This document shows positions 17,787 through 25,826 of a stretch of DNA of 64,000 nucleotides, one piece after another. Within the stretch, counting starts at the first letter, position 1, and each line of letters opens with the position of its first letter. The stretch is taken from assembly GCF_050859025.1 (NCBI RefSeq), contig NZ_CP138200.1:2480001-2544000 (forward strand), written 5' to 3'. This DNA is from Wukongibacter sp050859025. Lineage in GTDB: Bacteria; Bacillota; Clostridia; Peptostreptococcales; Caminicellaceae. Under the pieces are notes generated by a model, which did not search any database, was not told the DNA's origin, and saw nothing but the letters and a program-made list of their open reading frames with translations. The position numbers and the translations under genes are program-made.

Positions 17787-18929
17787 ATGAGAATTGCAAT
17801 ATTTACTGATACATTTTTACCGGAAATAAATGGAGTTACTAAAACACTTAAGAAGATGAAGGAATATATGGATGAAGAGGATATAGAGTATAGATTTTTT
17901 ATACCTGGAGAAGAGAATAATATGGTTGATAACACAATTAGCTTTAGTAGTTTTAGATTTTTCCTCTATTCTGAATGTAAAGTTGCAATTCCACGATATA
18001 AAAGTATTAAAGAATCATTAGATAAATTTAAGCCCGATATAATTCATGTTGTCACTCCATTTTCAATTGGTATCATGGGTCTAAAATATTCAAAAGAAAA
18101 TAATATCCCATTGGTAGCTTCATATCATACAGATTTTCCTAAATATCTTAAGTTCTATAACTTAGAGTTTTTGGAGAATACATTATGGTACTTTTTTAGA
18201 TGGTTTCATTCTCATAGCTATATAAATTTCTGTCCATCAATTAATACGAAAGAAGACATGGAGAAGCATGGTATAAAAAATGTTGAGCTCTGGGGAAGAG
18301 GTATAGATACAGCATCCTTTAATCCAAATAAAAAAAGTAAAGAATTAAGAAGAAAGTACTGTAGTAATGGTGAAGCTCTATTATTATATGTAGGAAGAGT
18401 GGCACCAGAGAAAGAACTAGATGTGCTTTTAGATGCAGCTAAAAAACTAAACAATAGAAATATCAAGTATAAATTAGTAGTTATAGGGGATGGTCCTTCA
18501 AGACAGGATTTTGAAATGATAGGCATCGATAACGTTATATTTGCAGGATATAAAAGCGGCGAGGAGCTTCAAAGCTATTATGCTTCGGCAGATATATTTA
18601 CCTTCCCATCAAGCAGTGAAACCTATGGTAATGTTATCCTTGAAGCTATGGCTTCTGGGCTGGCAGTAGTGTGCCCCTATGCAGGTGGACTAAAGGAAAA
18701 TCTAATTGATCAGTACAATGGATTAGCCTTTGAAGCTGGAAATTCAGATAGTATGGCAGAAAGAATTATAGATATAATCGAGGATGACAAACTGAGACTT
18801 ACATTAAAGAAAAATGCAAGAAGCTATACCCTTTCAAAAAGCTGGGAGAAGATATATACAGGTTTATTTAGCAGATATAGCATGTTAATAGAGGATGCTA
18901 AAGATATGATTAGAAGAATATCTGCATAA
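17787..18929 (+). CDS. GT4-family glycosyltransferase, probably glycolipid-forming
   Basis: 380-aa GT-B retaining glycosyltransferase. N-terminal acceptor domain starts MRIAIFTDTFLPEINGVTKTL, a phrase typical of diacylglycerol or phosphatidylinositol glycosyltransferases. C-terminal nucleotide-sugar domain has LLYVGRVAPEKELDVLLDA and the EX7E region PSSSETYGNVILEAMASG. ATG 17787 has AAGGAGGA upstream. Co-oriented 89 bases after the PAP2 gene. A glucosyl- or mannosyl-diacylglycerol product is a family-level guess. Confidence 0.82.
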   Translation: MRIAIFTDTFLPEINGVTKTLKKMKEYMDEEDIEYRFFIPGEENNMVDNTISFSSFRFFLYSECKVAIPRYKSIKESLDKFKPDIIHVVTPFSIGIMGLKYSKENNIPLVASYHTDFPKYLKFYNLEFLENTLWYFFRWFHSHSYINFCPSINTKEDMEKHGIKNVELWGRGIDTASFNPNKKSKELRRKYCSNGEALLLYVGRVAPEKELDVLLDAAKKLNNRNIKYKLVVIGDGPSRQDFEMIGIDNVIFAGYKSGEELQSYYASADIFTFPSSSETYGNVILEAMASGLAVVCPYAGGLKENLIDQYNGLAFEAGNSDSMAERIIDIIEDDKLRLTLKKNARSYTLSKSWEKIYTGLFSRYSMLIEDAKDMIRRISA

Positions 18930-18970
18930 GTATCATAGATTCAAAATAGTGACTTTGAAAAGTAATCTAT

Positions 18971-19078
18971 TATATAGGGTTCAAATAGTAGAACTTAATT
19001 TGTACATGTACAAATACTCAGTGTTTCTGGGAGTTTTGGATATGTATAAATTAAAGTCTCTACTTGAATCCCTATATA
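18971..19078. repeat. Palindromic repeat R2, copy A
   Basis: An approximately 108-base imperfect palindrome: TATATAGGGTTCAAATAGTAG...TTAATTTGTAC at the left is inverted at the right as GTATAAATTAAAGTCTCTAC...GAATCCCTATATA. It overlaps copy B at the TATATA end, making a tandem pair. Arms recur at 23.9 kb (copy C). Probably a small non-autonomous palindromic element. Confidence 0.7.
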
Positions 19079-19181
19079 TAGGGTTCAAATAGTAGAACTT
19101 AATTTGTACACATCAAAAATCCTAAGATTCATCGGATATTTTAATATATAAATTAAGATTTACTTGGAACTCTCTATAGTT
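19072..19181. repeat. Palindromic repeat R2, copy B
   Basis: The left arm is identical to copy A for about 36 bases (TATATAGGGTTCAAATAGTA and onward). The interior has AAAAATCCTAAGATTCATCG and the right arm ends TTACTTGGAACTCTCTATAG. The interior and right arm closely match copy C at 23.9-24.0 kb. Together A and B fill the 300-base gap between the glycosyltransferase and the MarR gene. Confidence 0.7.
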
Positions 19182-19229
19182 ATTTTATTTGATAAAATTC
19201 TTTAGAGACTGATATTACGACTTTTTGAT

Positions 19230-19679
19230 TTAAAGATTTTTAATTAATTTATCGAGACACTTTAGAGTTGTATAGTATTCATCTTCTGTAAGGATTTTTT
19301 TGATTCTATTATCAAAGCTATCAATAATATGCCATGCGCTGCTTTCAATCTCTTTCGACTTATCAGTTAGTGCGATCTTTCTAACTCTAGCATCATTATC
19401 ATCGAATTTTCTTACTACAAGCCCTTTCTTTATAAGTATATTCAACAGGTTTGTAAGAGAAGAAGGTTTTATTTGAATTAATTGATGTATTTCTTTTTGA
19501 GTAAGCTCTCCCTTTCTCCATAACCAATTTAACACCCTAAATTGAGATAAAGTTATACCTATTTTTTCAAACTCTGAATTTAAAATTTTCTTTTCAATTT
19601 TTTCTAATTCATCTATATAATAGCCAAGCTTCGTTTTTGTCATATCATTTCCTAAATTTTCCTTAAATTCTCTTGTCAT
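19230..19679 (-). CDS. MarR-family transcriptional regulator
   Basis: 149-aa winged-helix repressor with the MarR core: ITLSQFRVLNWLWRKGELTQKEIHQLI, then KPSSLTNLLNILIKKGLVVRKFDDNDARVRKIALTDKS (wing with the DxRxxxxxLT motif). Divergently transcribed from kynureninase with a 268-base shared promoter region containing palindromic TAGATA repeats, so it probably represses kynU and itself in response to an aromatic ligand (inference). RBS AAGGGG lies upstream of the ATG. Confidence 0.85.
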   Translation of the reverse strand: MTREFKENLGNDMTKTKLGYYIDELEKIEKKILNSEFEKIGITLSQFRVLNWLWRKGELTQKEIHQLIQIKPSSLTNLLNILIKKGLVVRKFDDNDARVRKIALTDKSKEIESSAWHIIDSFDNRIKKILTEDEYYTTLKCLDKLIKNL

Positions 19680-19820
19680 AGTTTTTCCCCTTGTCCTATT
19701 CTCTATTTATTATATATTAATATCTAGATATTTTCTTCAATAGAATTTAAATTGCTGTATTATGTAGATCCTAAAGTTTAGTATATACCTTAATAATGTA
19801 ATATTCAAGGTATGATTGTA

Positions 19821-19876
19821 TTGACAATATTCAAAAAATATAATAATATTTAGATAGCTAATATTTAGATAACTAA
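19821..19876 (+). promoter_or_regulatory. kynU promoter with candidate MarR operator
   Basis: TTGACA (19821-19826) and TAATAT (19844-19849) are separated by 17 bases. They are followed by two direct copies of ATATTTAGATAxCTAA (19846-19876), each containing a TAG-N-CTA dyad. A TATCTAGATA palindrome (19721-19730) sits near the marR start. The layout suits repression by the divergent MarR protein. Confidence 0.55.
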
Positions 19877-19947
19877 ATAAATTGTTGAGGTAAAGATTAT
19901 TGTCAACATAAGGTTATTAAATATATAAGAATAGAGGAGGAATTATT

Positions 19948-21231
19948 ATGAATTATGATTTTAGAGAAGGAAGAGAGTTTGCACTAGAGCTTGATAAAGC
20001 CGATAAAATGAGAGACTTCAGGGAGAGATTTTACTTAAAGGAAGGTGAAATCTATATGGATGGCAATTCACTAGGACTTTGCTCCAAAGATGCTGAAAAA
20101 ACATTACTTAGAGTATTAGATGAGTGGAAGCAATATGGTATAGGATGTTGGTCAGAGCCTGATATCAAGCTATTTTTATATCAAGACTATTTGGGAGAGC
20201 TTCTAGCTCCTCTTATAGGAGCCGAACCAGAAGAGGTTACAGTTCATACAAATACGACTATGAATATTCATACTTCAATTGGGACCTTTTACAAACCAAC
20301 TGAAAAAAGATATAAAATCTTAGTAGATGATCTCAACTTCCCAACGGATAGATATGCTATTGACGGCCAAATAAAACTTAAGGGTCTAGATCCTGAAAAA
20401 TGTGTTAAGGTTGTAAAGAGTAGAGATAATAAGATGATATATGAAGAGGATATAGTTAGGGCCATGACAGATGATGTATGCATAGTATTATTACCATCTG
20501 TTCTATATAGAAGTGGTCAATTAGTAGATATGGAGTATATCACTAAAGAGGCTCATAAAAGAGATATTATTGTAGGCTGGGATTTATGTCACTCAATTGG
20601 TGCTATTCCCCACGATTTTAAGAAAATAGGTCCAGATTTTGCTGTTTGGTGTAACTATAAATACTTAAATGGTGGACCAGGTGCAGTTGCAGGACTGTTT
20701 ATTAATAAGAAGCATTTTCATAAAGAGACGGGACTTCCAGGCTGGCATGGCAATGTAAAAGAAACACAGTTTCAACTAAATCATAGGCTAGACAAAGCCA
20801 AGTATGCAGGAGGATGGCAGTCAGGAACACAATCTATTTTAAGTATGGCTCCCCTTGAAGGATCACTAAAAATGTATGCAGAAGCAGGTGTAAACAATTT
20901 GAGAGAAAAGTCACTAAAGATAACAGCATATTTAATGTATTTAATAGAAACTAAGTTAATGAAATATGGTTTTGGTATTGGAAATCCAAGAGAAGACAGT
21001 AAGAGGGGTGGACATGTAGCATTAGAGCATGATGATGCTATAAGAATTAACGAAGCATTAAAATCGGAAAAGGTTATACCTGATTTTAGATATCCAAATG
21101 TTATTAGACTAGCTCCTGTACCCCTATATGTTTCTTATGAGGATGTGTATGAATTAGTAGAAAGAATTATTGATATTATGGAAAACAGAAAGTATGAAAA
21201 GTTTGAAAATACGATAGGAGTGACTGCATAG
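19948..21231 (+). CDS. kynU: Kynureninase
   Basis: 427-aa PLP-dependent hydrolase that cleaves kynurenine to anthranilate and alanine. Family signatures: YMDGNSLGLCSKDA near residues 32-45, the aromatic phosphate-binding TTMNIH, VGWDLCHSIGAIP with the PLP-contacting Asp and His, and NYKYLNGGPGA, which holds the Schiff-base lysine (about residue 234). Length fits KynU. Strong AGGAGG before ATG 19948. No tryptophan dioxygenase, formamidase or anthranilate-using genes are nearby, so it is a stand-alone gene under probable MarR control. Confidence 0.9.
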   Translation: MNYDFREGREFALELDKADKMRDFRERFYLKEGEIYMDGNSLGLCSKDAEKTLLRVLDEWKQYGIGCWSEPDIKLFLYQDYLGELLAPLIGAEPEEVTVHTNTTMNIHTSIGTFYKPTEKRYKILVDDLNFPTDRYAIDGQIKLKGLDPEKCVKVVKSRDNKMIYEEDIVRAMTDDVCIVLLPSVLYRSGQLVDMEYITKEAHKRDIIVGWDLCHSIGAIPHDFKKIGPDFAVWCNYKYLNGGPGAVAGLFINKKHFHKETGLPGWHGNVKETQFQLNHRLDKAKYAGGWQSGTQSILSMAPLEGSLKMYAEAGVNNLREKSLKITAYLMYLIETKLMKYGFGIGNPREDSKRGGHVALEHDDAIRINEALKSEKVIPDFRYPNVIRLAPVPLYVSYEDVYELVERIIDIMENRKYEKFENTIGVTA

Positions 21232-21356
21232 TAGATGCTCCAAACAACTCTTTTAAGCGTATATGATACCTAATATATAGGATTATGATGTTTTAAAAAT
21301 ATATACACAGGTTTATTAACGATATATGGGGACTGAAGAATTTGCTATTAGAGAAT

Positions 21357-21512
21357 ATGCGGGAAGATTTTAGGGAAACTAAGTATGATTATATAACAGT
21401 AGATGAGATCATAAATAGGCTATTAGGCTATTTAAAAAAATCGGTTCTAGAGTATAATATAGAGGAATTTAGATACTATACGAAATTATCTAGGTTTCGT
21501 CGAAATTTGTAA
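21357..21512 (+). CDS. Possible small ORF (51 aa), function unknown
   Basis: ATG 21357 opens MREDFRETKYDYITVDEIINRLLGYLKKS and runs to TAA 21510-21512. Composition looks coding (charged helices), but no convincing ribosome-binding site is visible; TTG 21342 is an alternative start. It ends 10 bases before the tRNA-Sec promoter. Could be a remnant of a larger gene. I do not recognise a family. Confidence 0.35.
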   Translation: MREDFRETKYDYITVDEIINRLLGYLKKSVLEYNIEEFRYYTKLSRFRRNL

Positions 21513-21522
21513 AAAATATCCC

Positions 21523-21550
21523 TTGACAGCAGATTTGAATCTGCTATACT
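21523..21550 (+). promoter_or_regulatory. Promoter of the tRNA-Sec gene
   Basis: Consensus TTGACA (21523-21528) and TATACT (21545-21550) with 16-base spacing, 30 bases before the mature tRNA. Confidence 0.75.
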
Positions 21551-21580
21551 ATAGTAGTGTCAAAAATAAAGACACTACAG

Positions 21581-21677
21581 GGGAGTAGATGGGTGCTGGT
21601 GTGCCCTCTGGTCTTCAAAACCAGTTTGAGGGGTTAGGAGCCTCTTAGGTGGGTTCGATTCCCACATACTCCCGCCA
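21581..21677 (+). tRNA. selC: tRNA-Sec (anticodon TCA)
   Basis: 97-base tRNA-like gene with encoded CCA. The acceptor GGGAGTA pairs with TACTCCC, then G and CCA. The anticodon arm CTGGT-CTTCAAA-ACCAG carries TCA, reading UGA. A long variable arm (GAGGGGTTAGGAGCCTC) and T arm GTGGGTTCGATTCCCAC complete the selenocysteine-tRNA fold. The organism therefore makes selenoproteins, although selA, selB and selD are not in the window. It has its own promoter and a terminator downstream. Confidence 0.95.
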
Positions 21678-21712
21678 GTCTCCAAGTATTTAAATAGGGT
21701 AGATTAGAATTA

Positions 21713-21743
21713 GAGAATCCCAACTAAAGGATTCTCTTTTTTT
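21713..21743 (+). terminator. Terminator after tRNA-Sec
   Basis: GAGAATCC (21713-21720) pairs with GGATTCTC (21729-21736), followed by seven T residues. Confidence 0.9.
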
Positions 21744-21782
21744 AGTTTGTTTTTGGTCAGATTTTTCTTTGGGGAATGATCT

Positions 21783-21825
21783 AAAAAAAACCAAAGTCCA
21801 GTGTAACATGAACTTTGGCTTTTTT
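21783..21825. terminator. Bidirectional terminator between selC and plsY
   Basis: CCAAAGT (21791-21797) pairs with ACTTTGG (21812-21818), flanked by A8 on the left and T7 on the right. It serves mainly to end plsY on the minus strand, 18 bases after its stop. Confidence 0.85.
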
Positions 21826-21835
21826 TAAAAGTAAA

Positions 21836-22432
21836 TCATTTAGTTGATTTAAAGCTAATCTTTGACTCATTACCAGATATCAATCTTCTGATATTTGCCT
21901 TATGTCTATATACAACAAATAAACCAATAAAAATAGAGAAAACTAAAAAATACTTATGGGTATTCATGAAATAGGATAATATAGGAAAAAGCACAGCTGC
22001 AGAAATTGAAGCAAGAGAAACGATACGTGAAAATGAAACTATTAAAATAAAAATAAATACTAGTATTAATCCGACTATTGGATAAAGTGCAAAAACAGTA
22101 CCAGCTCCTGTCGCAACGCCCTTTCCACCCTTGAAACCAAGAAAGACTGGATAACAATGTCCTAAAATAGCAAAAAAAGAGCAAATAACTGCAACATCAA
22201 TACCAATAAGATTTCGAACTATGATTGCTACGATAAAACCCTTTAAAAAATCTCCTAAAAATGCAACTGCACCAGCTTTTTTTCCAAGTGTTCGAAAAAC
22301 GTTTGTAGCTCCAGTATTACCACTACCATAATTTCTAATATCAATACCACCTAAATATTTTGCAGTAAGCAATGAGAAAGGAATACTACCAATTAAATAA
22401 CTAATAATAGCGGGTATTAAATACTCACTCAT
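21836..22432 (-). CDS. plsY: Glycerol-3-phosphate acyltransferase PlsY
   Basis: 198-aa membrane enzyme that transfers the acyl group of acyl-phosphate to glycerol 3-phosphate, the first step of phospholipid synthesis. Three cytoplasmic-loop motifs are present: SGNTGATNVFRTLG (about residues 37-50), GHCYPVFLGFKGGKGVATG (about 91-109) and the later VYRHKANIRRL. Five or so transmembrane segments; normal length. AAGGGG lies upstream of the start. Stand-alone gene. Confidence 0.95.
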   Translation of the reverse strand: MSEYLIPAIISYLIGSIPFSLLTAKYLGGIDIRNYGSGNTGATNVFRTLGKKAGAVAFLGDFLKGFIVAIIVRNLIGIDVAVICSFFAILGHCYPVFLGFKGGKGVATGAGTVFALYPIVGLILVFIFILIVSFSRIVSLASISAAVLFPILSYFMNTHKYFLVFSIFIGLFVVYRHKANIRRLISGNESKISFKSTK

Positions 22433-22680
22433 TAAAACTCCCCTTTCAAAGAAATCATATTAATTTAATAATATAATTATAATTATAAAGAAGGTATCGC
22501 ATTGAATCAATACAATTAGAGTATTTATTAAAGTATATTCACATAAATTATAGGTAGAAGGTATTGTTACAGATATGTGACAAAGAAAAACTGTAAGGTA
22601 AATTAAACACTGAGCTTTTCTTTTTAGAGTACATAGAAAACTACAAACTTATTAAAGTATATAAGCTATGCAAAATTTAT

Positions 22681-22738
22681 TACATTTTGATTCCTTAAAT
22701 AGCCCCAAAGCCTTTGCTACTTAAGAAATCAAAATGCA
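22681..22738. repeat. Dispersed hairpin repeat R1, copy 2
   Basis: CATTTTGATT (22683-22692) is inverted as AAATCAAAATG (22727-22737), with a CTTAAATAGCC...GCCTTTGCTACTTAAG centre. Same arms as 862-919. It occupies the 390-base plsY-to-lipoprotein interval, which otherwise shows no gene. Confidence 0.6.
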
Positions 22739-22822
22739 GATAGATGAGTGAGTTATATAGGCTTATGAATATAATCTTTTGTGAGTGTTAAAAATTGGAT
22801 TTAAAAAATATTATATAAGAAG

Positions 22823-23812
22823 CTATTTAGATACTTCTTCCTTGATTGATTCTATATTACTCATAAGTACACTTGCTTTGATTTTAATAATATTTAAGTC
22901 CTTTAGCTTTAACGCAGTTTCAAGGTCTTTGACAGATGTATTTAGTTTATTGGCTAACTTAGTTAACTTCTTCTCTATCAATTGAGATACTAAACCATCT
23001 TTATATATTACTAATTTATTATAATCCTTTGCTGCTTTATCATAATCCTTTATTCTACAGTCTAGAATTATTTGTCTAAGGTGATACTTCATAAAGTATA
23101 TTGGACTTGGAATCTTTTTCTTAAAATTATTAATTAAGTCAGGAATATAAGATGTTAATTTATTACTGTAAAAAAGAGTATCCAAATAATTATATTCAGA
23201 AGCAGATATAGTTAGGTTATTTAGTGCATTTTCAAATCCTTTTATTGCTTCAGTAGAAGCACCGGATTTAGTAACTTCAGATTCTAACATGTTCCATTTC
23301 TTGTGTAGACCTGTTACTTTAGTATTGATCTCATGCCAAACGAATACAATATCAGTAGGAATTTTTTTAGAAGCATCTTCCTTTTTATCAGTAGCTTCTG
23401 CCTTAAGAACCTCGGATAACAGAATATCGTTAATTGTTATGGGGTCCGCTTCGAATTTTATTAATGAATCAATTTGACTAATGGGAGTCTGCTGCTCTTT
23501 TTGTTTATTTTCTCCATTTTGTTCTTGGCTATTATCCTGCGAGCCCACACCTAACTTAATAGCTAGATCTTTTTTTTGCTTTTCAATCTCCTTTTGCATG
23601 TCGATTTGTTTTTTATAATAAGGTACCATATCTACTCCAGACATAATACTAATAATTTCACCTTCTATTTCTTCAACTACAGGAGGCACTGGCTTTGGTT
23701 CGTTTTCAGATTCGGGAGCAGGCTTCTCCTGTTTTTTTGCACATGAAGACAGGGACATGACAAACAAAAGAGTTATTAAAGCATATATTATTAACATTTT
23801 TATTTTTTTCAT
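22823..23812 (-). CDS. Putative lipoprotein of unknown function
   Basis: 329-aa protein with a lipoprotein signal: MKKIKM, hydrophobic helix, lipobox SLSSC (Cys about residue 25), then a Lys/Pro/Glu-rich linker. The mature part is highly helical and charged, with long stretches that look coiled-coil-like (KKQIDMQKEIEKQKKDLA; KKLTKLANKLNTSVKDLETALKL) and no catalytic motif. Anchored outside the cytoplasmic membrane. Single gene, AGGTGATATTATG upstream. I do not recognise a family. Confidence 0.75.
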   Translation of the reverse strand: MKKIKMLIIYALITLLFVMSLSSCAKKQEKPAPESENEPKPVPPVVEEIEGEIISIMSGVDMVPYYKKQIDMQKEIEKQKKDLAIKLGVGSQDNSQEQNGENKQKEQQTPISQIDSLIKFEADPITINDILLSEVLKAEATDKKEDASKKIPTDIVFVWHEINTKVTGLHKKWNMLESEVTKSGASTEAIKGFENALNNLTISASEYNYLDTLFYSNKLTSYIPDLINNFKKKIPSPIYFMKYHLRQIILDCRIKDYDKAAKDYNKLVIYKDGLVSQLIEKKLTKLANKLNTSVKDLETALKLKDLNIIKIKASVLMSNIESIKEEVSK

Positions 23813-23928
23813 AATATCACCTCAAAAATATTATTTCCATAGTCTATTTAAACGATACTTTTAAAATGACTTTTTTAAGATTTTTAGGTTATAATTATTT
23901 TAGAGGTATTTGGTTTAAAATTTACACT

Positions 23929-24039
23929 GATTGTAGAGATTTCAGTCAAAGCTCTAATTTATACAAATTAAAAATCCCCAGAAGCATCGGATATTCTTAT
24001 GTGTATAAATTAAGATTTACTTAGAACTTTCTATATGTG
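23929..24039. repeat. Palindromic repeat R2, copy C
   Basis: The stretch AAAAATCC...ATCGGATATTxT...TATAAATTAAGATTTACTTxGAACTxTCTATA (about 23970-24036) matches copy B at 19.1 kb almost base for base; the left arm is more diverged. Lies in the 365-base gap before the dehydrogenase gene. Confidence 0.65.
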
Positions 24040-24177
24040 TAGATTGGATATAGCAAAATTAGGAAAATAATTTTCAAAAGGTTATTCTATATCCTAGATT
24101 ATTCATAAAAAGTTTAAAACTACTTGCAGATTTTCAAATTTTTTATGAGAAATTTGGGATAAATAAGGAGGAGGAAT

Positions 24178-25140
24178 ATGAGAGAAAAAAAGGTTTTAGT
24201 TACTAGAAAAATACCTGAAGAGGGAATAAATAGACTTAAAGAGCATTTTAATGTAGAAGTAAATGAACTAGATAGAGCCTATACCTATGAAGAATTAAAA
24301 GAAAAAGTTAAGGGTAAAGATGGAGTTCTGTGTTTACTATCGGATAAAATAGATGGAGAAATAATGGATGTAGAAGATAGAGTAAAAATCTTTGCTAACT
24401 ATGCAGTGGGATATGATAATATGGATGTTGAAGCGGCAAAGGCTAGGAATATATATCTTAGTAATACTCCAGGTGTTCTAACCGATGCAACGGCTGATAT
24501 AGCATGGGCTTTATTGTTTGCTACGGCGAGGCGAGTTGTTGAAGGGGATAAATATATTCGAGAAGGAAAATTTCTAGGATGGTATCCTACATTGCTTTTA
24601 GGAAGGGATATAAGTGGAAAAACCATTGGAATTATTGGAGCAGGAAGAATTGGAAGAGCAGTTGCATTAAGGGCTATGGCATTTAATATGAAAATTCTAT
24701 ATTATAATAGATCCAGAAAAGAGAAATTCGAAAAAGAAATAGGTGCTGAGTATGTCACACTTGAAGAACTGTTAGGAAGATCGGATTACGTCACTATACA
24801 TACACCTTTGACTAAGGAAACTATACATATGATTAGTCACAAGGAATTTGAGATGATGAAGGATACAGCGATACTGATTAACACTTCAAGGGGGCCAGTT
24901 GTAGATGAAAAGGCACTAGTAATGGCTTTAAAGAAAAAAAAGATATGGGGTGCAGGATTGGATGTATATGAAAATGAACCAAAGGTTGAAGAGGAACTCA
25001 TGGATTTGCAGAATGTAGTGCTTTGTCCCCATCTGGGTAGTGCAACAGATGAAACTAGGATTAAGATGTCCATTATGGCTGCAGATAATATTATAGCAGC
25101 TTTAAATGGAGAAGTACCGCCTAATTGTATTAGCCTATAG
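24178..25140 (+). CDS. D-isomer-specific 2-hydroxyacid dehydrogenase (glyoxylate/hydroxypyruvate reductase type)
   Basis: 320-aa NAD(P)-dependent oxidoreductase. Motifs: nucleotide-binding GIIGAGRIGRAVALRA (about residues 153-168), catalytic Arg in INTSRGPVVDE, Glu in DVYENEP and His in CPHLGSAT. Sequence style (NYAVGYDNMDVEAAKARNI) fits the GhrB/glyoxylate reductase branch. Strong AGGAGGAGG before ATG 24178. A glycerate kinase 6.4 kb downstream would use the product D-glycerate, but they are not one operon. Confidence 0.88.
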   Translation: MREKKVLVTRKIPEEGINRLKEHFNVEVNELDRAYTYEELKEKVKGKDGVLCLLSDKIDGEIMDVEDRVKIFANYAVGYDNMDVEAAKARNIYLSNTPGVLTDATADIAWALLFATARRVVEGDKYIREGKFLGWYPTLLLGRDISGKTIGIIGAGRIGRAVALRAMAFNMKILYYNRSRKEKFEKEIGAEYVTLEELLGRSDYVTIHTPLTKETIHMISHKEFEMMKDTAILINTSRGPVVDEKALVMALKKKKIWGAGLDVYENEPKVEEELMDLQNVVLCPHLGSATDETRIKMSIMAADNIIAALNGEVPPNCISL

Positions 25141-25192
25141 AAGGAGAGATGTTTTGTTCCTTACACAATAATATTTAGGGGTTAGAATCCAT

Positions 25193-25810
25193 ATGAAAAA
25201 CATTAGAAAAAGTTTATATTATTTCTTTGGTAGAGTCTATATTACTGAGAAAATAATGAGATGTAATGAAGAAAAATTACTACATATTTCAGATACACCG
25301 TCTAGTTTTTATACAGGACTAAAACAGTTAATACAAAAGCTCAAACCAAAATACATAATACATACTGGAGATATGGTTGACAACATAAAGCTAGAGTTGT
25401 ATCCATCTAAAAGAAAACAATATGAAAATAAGGTTAAAATGTTAATAGATATATTAGAGAATTCTTCTGCCGATAAAATATATTTGGTGATTGGTAACCA
25501 TGACGACTATAGGATTATAAGTAATTATGCCAAAAGAAGTATCGTAGTTAAGGAAAGTAGAGTTATTGATATTGAAAAAACAAAGTATAAGGTTAGCCAT
25601 TTTTCAAGGGACATGGTTAATACATCAGCTAAGTACAACTTGTTTGGTCATGATCTAACAATGGCATCAAAGATAGATAAGGGGAAAATATATTTAAATG
25701 GGATTAGTGGAATAAATATTGTAGGCCTTAAAAGTGGAAAAATATTCGTTTTGCCCTATCCCTATGGTACAAATGATGATAGAATGTGCAAATCAAATAT
25801 AGGTCTATGA
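25193..25810 (+). CDS. Calcineurin-like metallophosphoesterase
   Basis: 205-aa protein with phosphoesterase metal-site motifs: LLHISDTP (first Asp; the usual His of DxH is absent), HTGDMVD, VIGNHDD, and FGHDLT near the C-terminus. One expected C-terminal His motif is weak, so activity may be altered. Starts 52 bases after the dehydrogenase; a shorter start around residue 22 (Met) is possible. Followed 16 bases later by an unknown gene, suggesting a two-gene unit. Confidence 0.75.
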   Translation: MKNIRKSLYYFFGRVYITEKIMRCNEEKLLHISDTPSSFYTGLKQLIQKLKPKYIIHTGDMVDNIKLELYPSKRKQYENKVKMLIDILENSSADKIYLVIGNHDDYRIISNYAKRSIVVKESRVIDIEKTKYKVSHFSRDMVNTSAKYNLFGHDLTMASKIDKGKIYLNGISGINIVGLKSGKIFVLPYPYGTNDDRMCKSNIGL

Positions 25811-25826
25811 AATTGGAGGGATTCAT

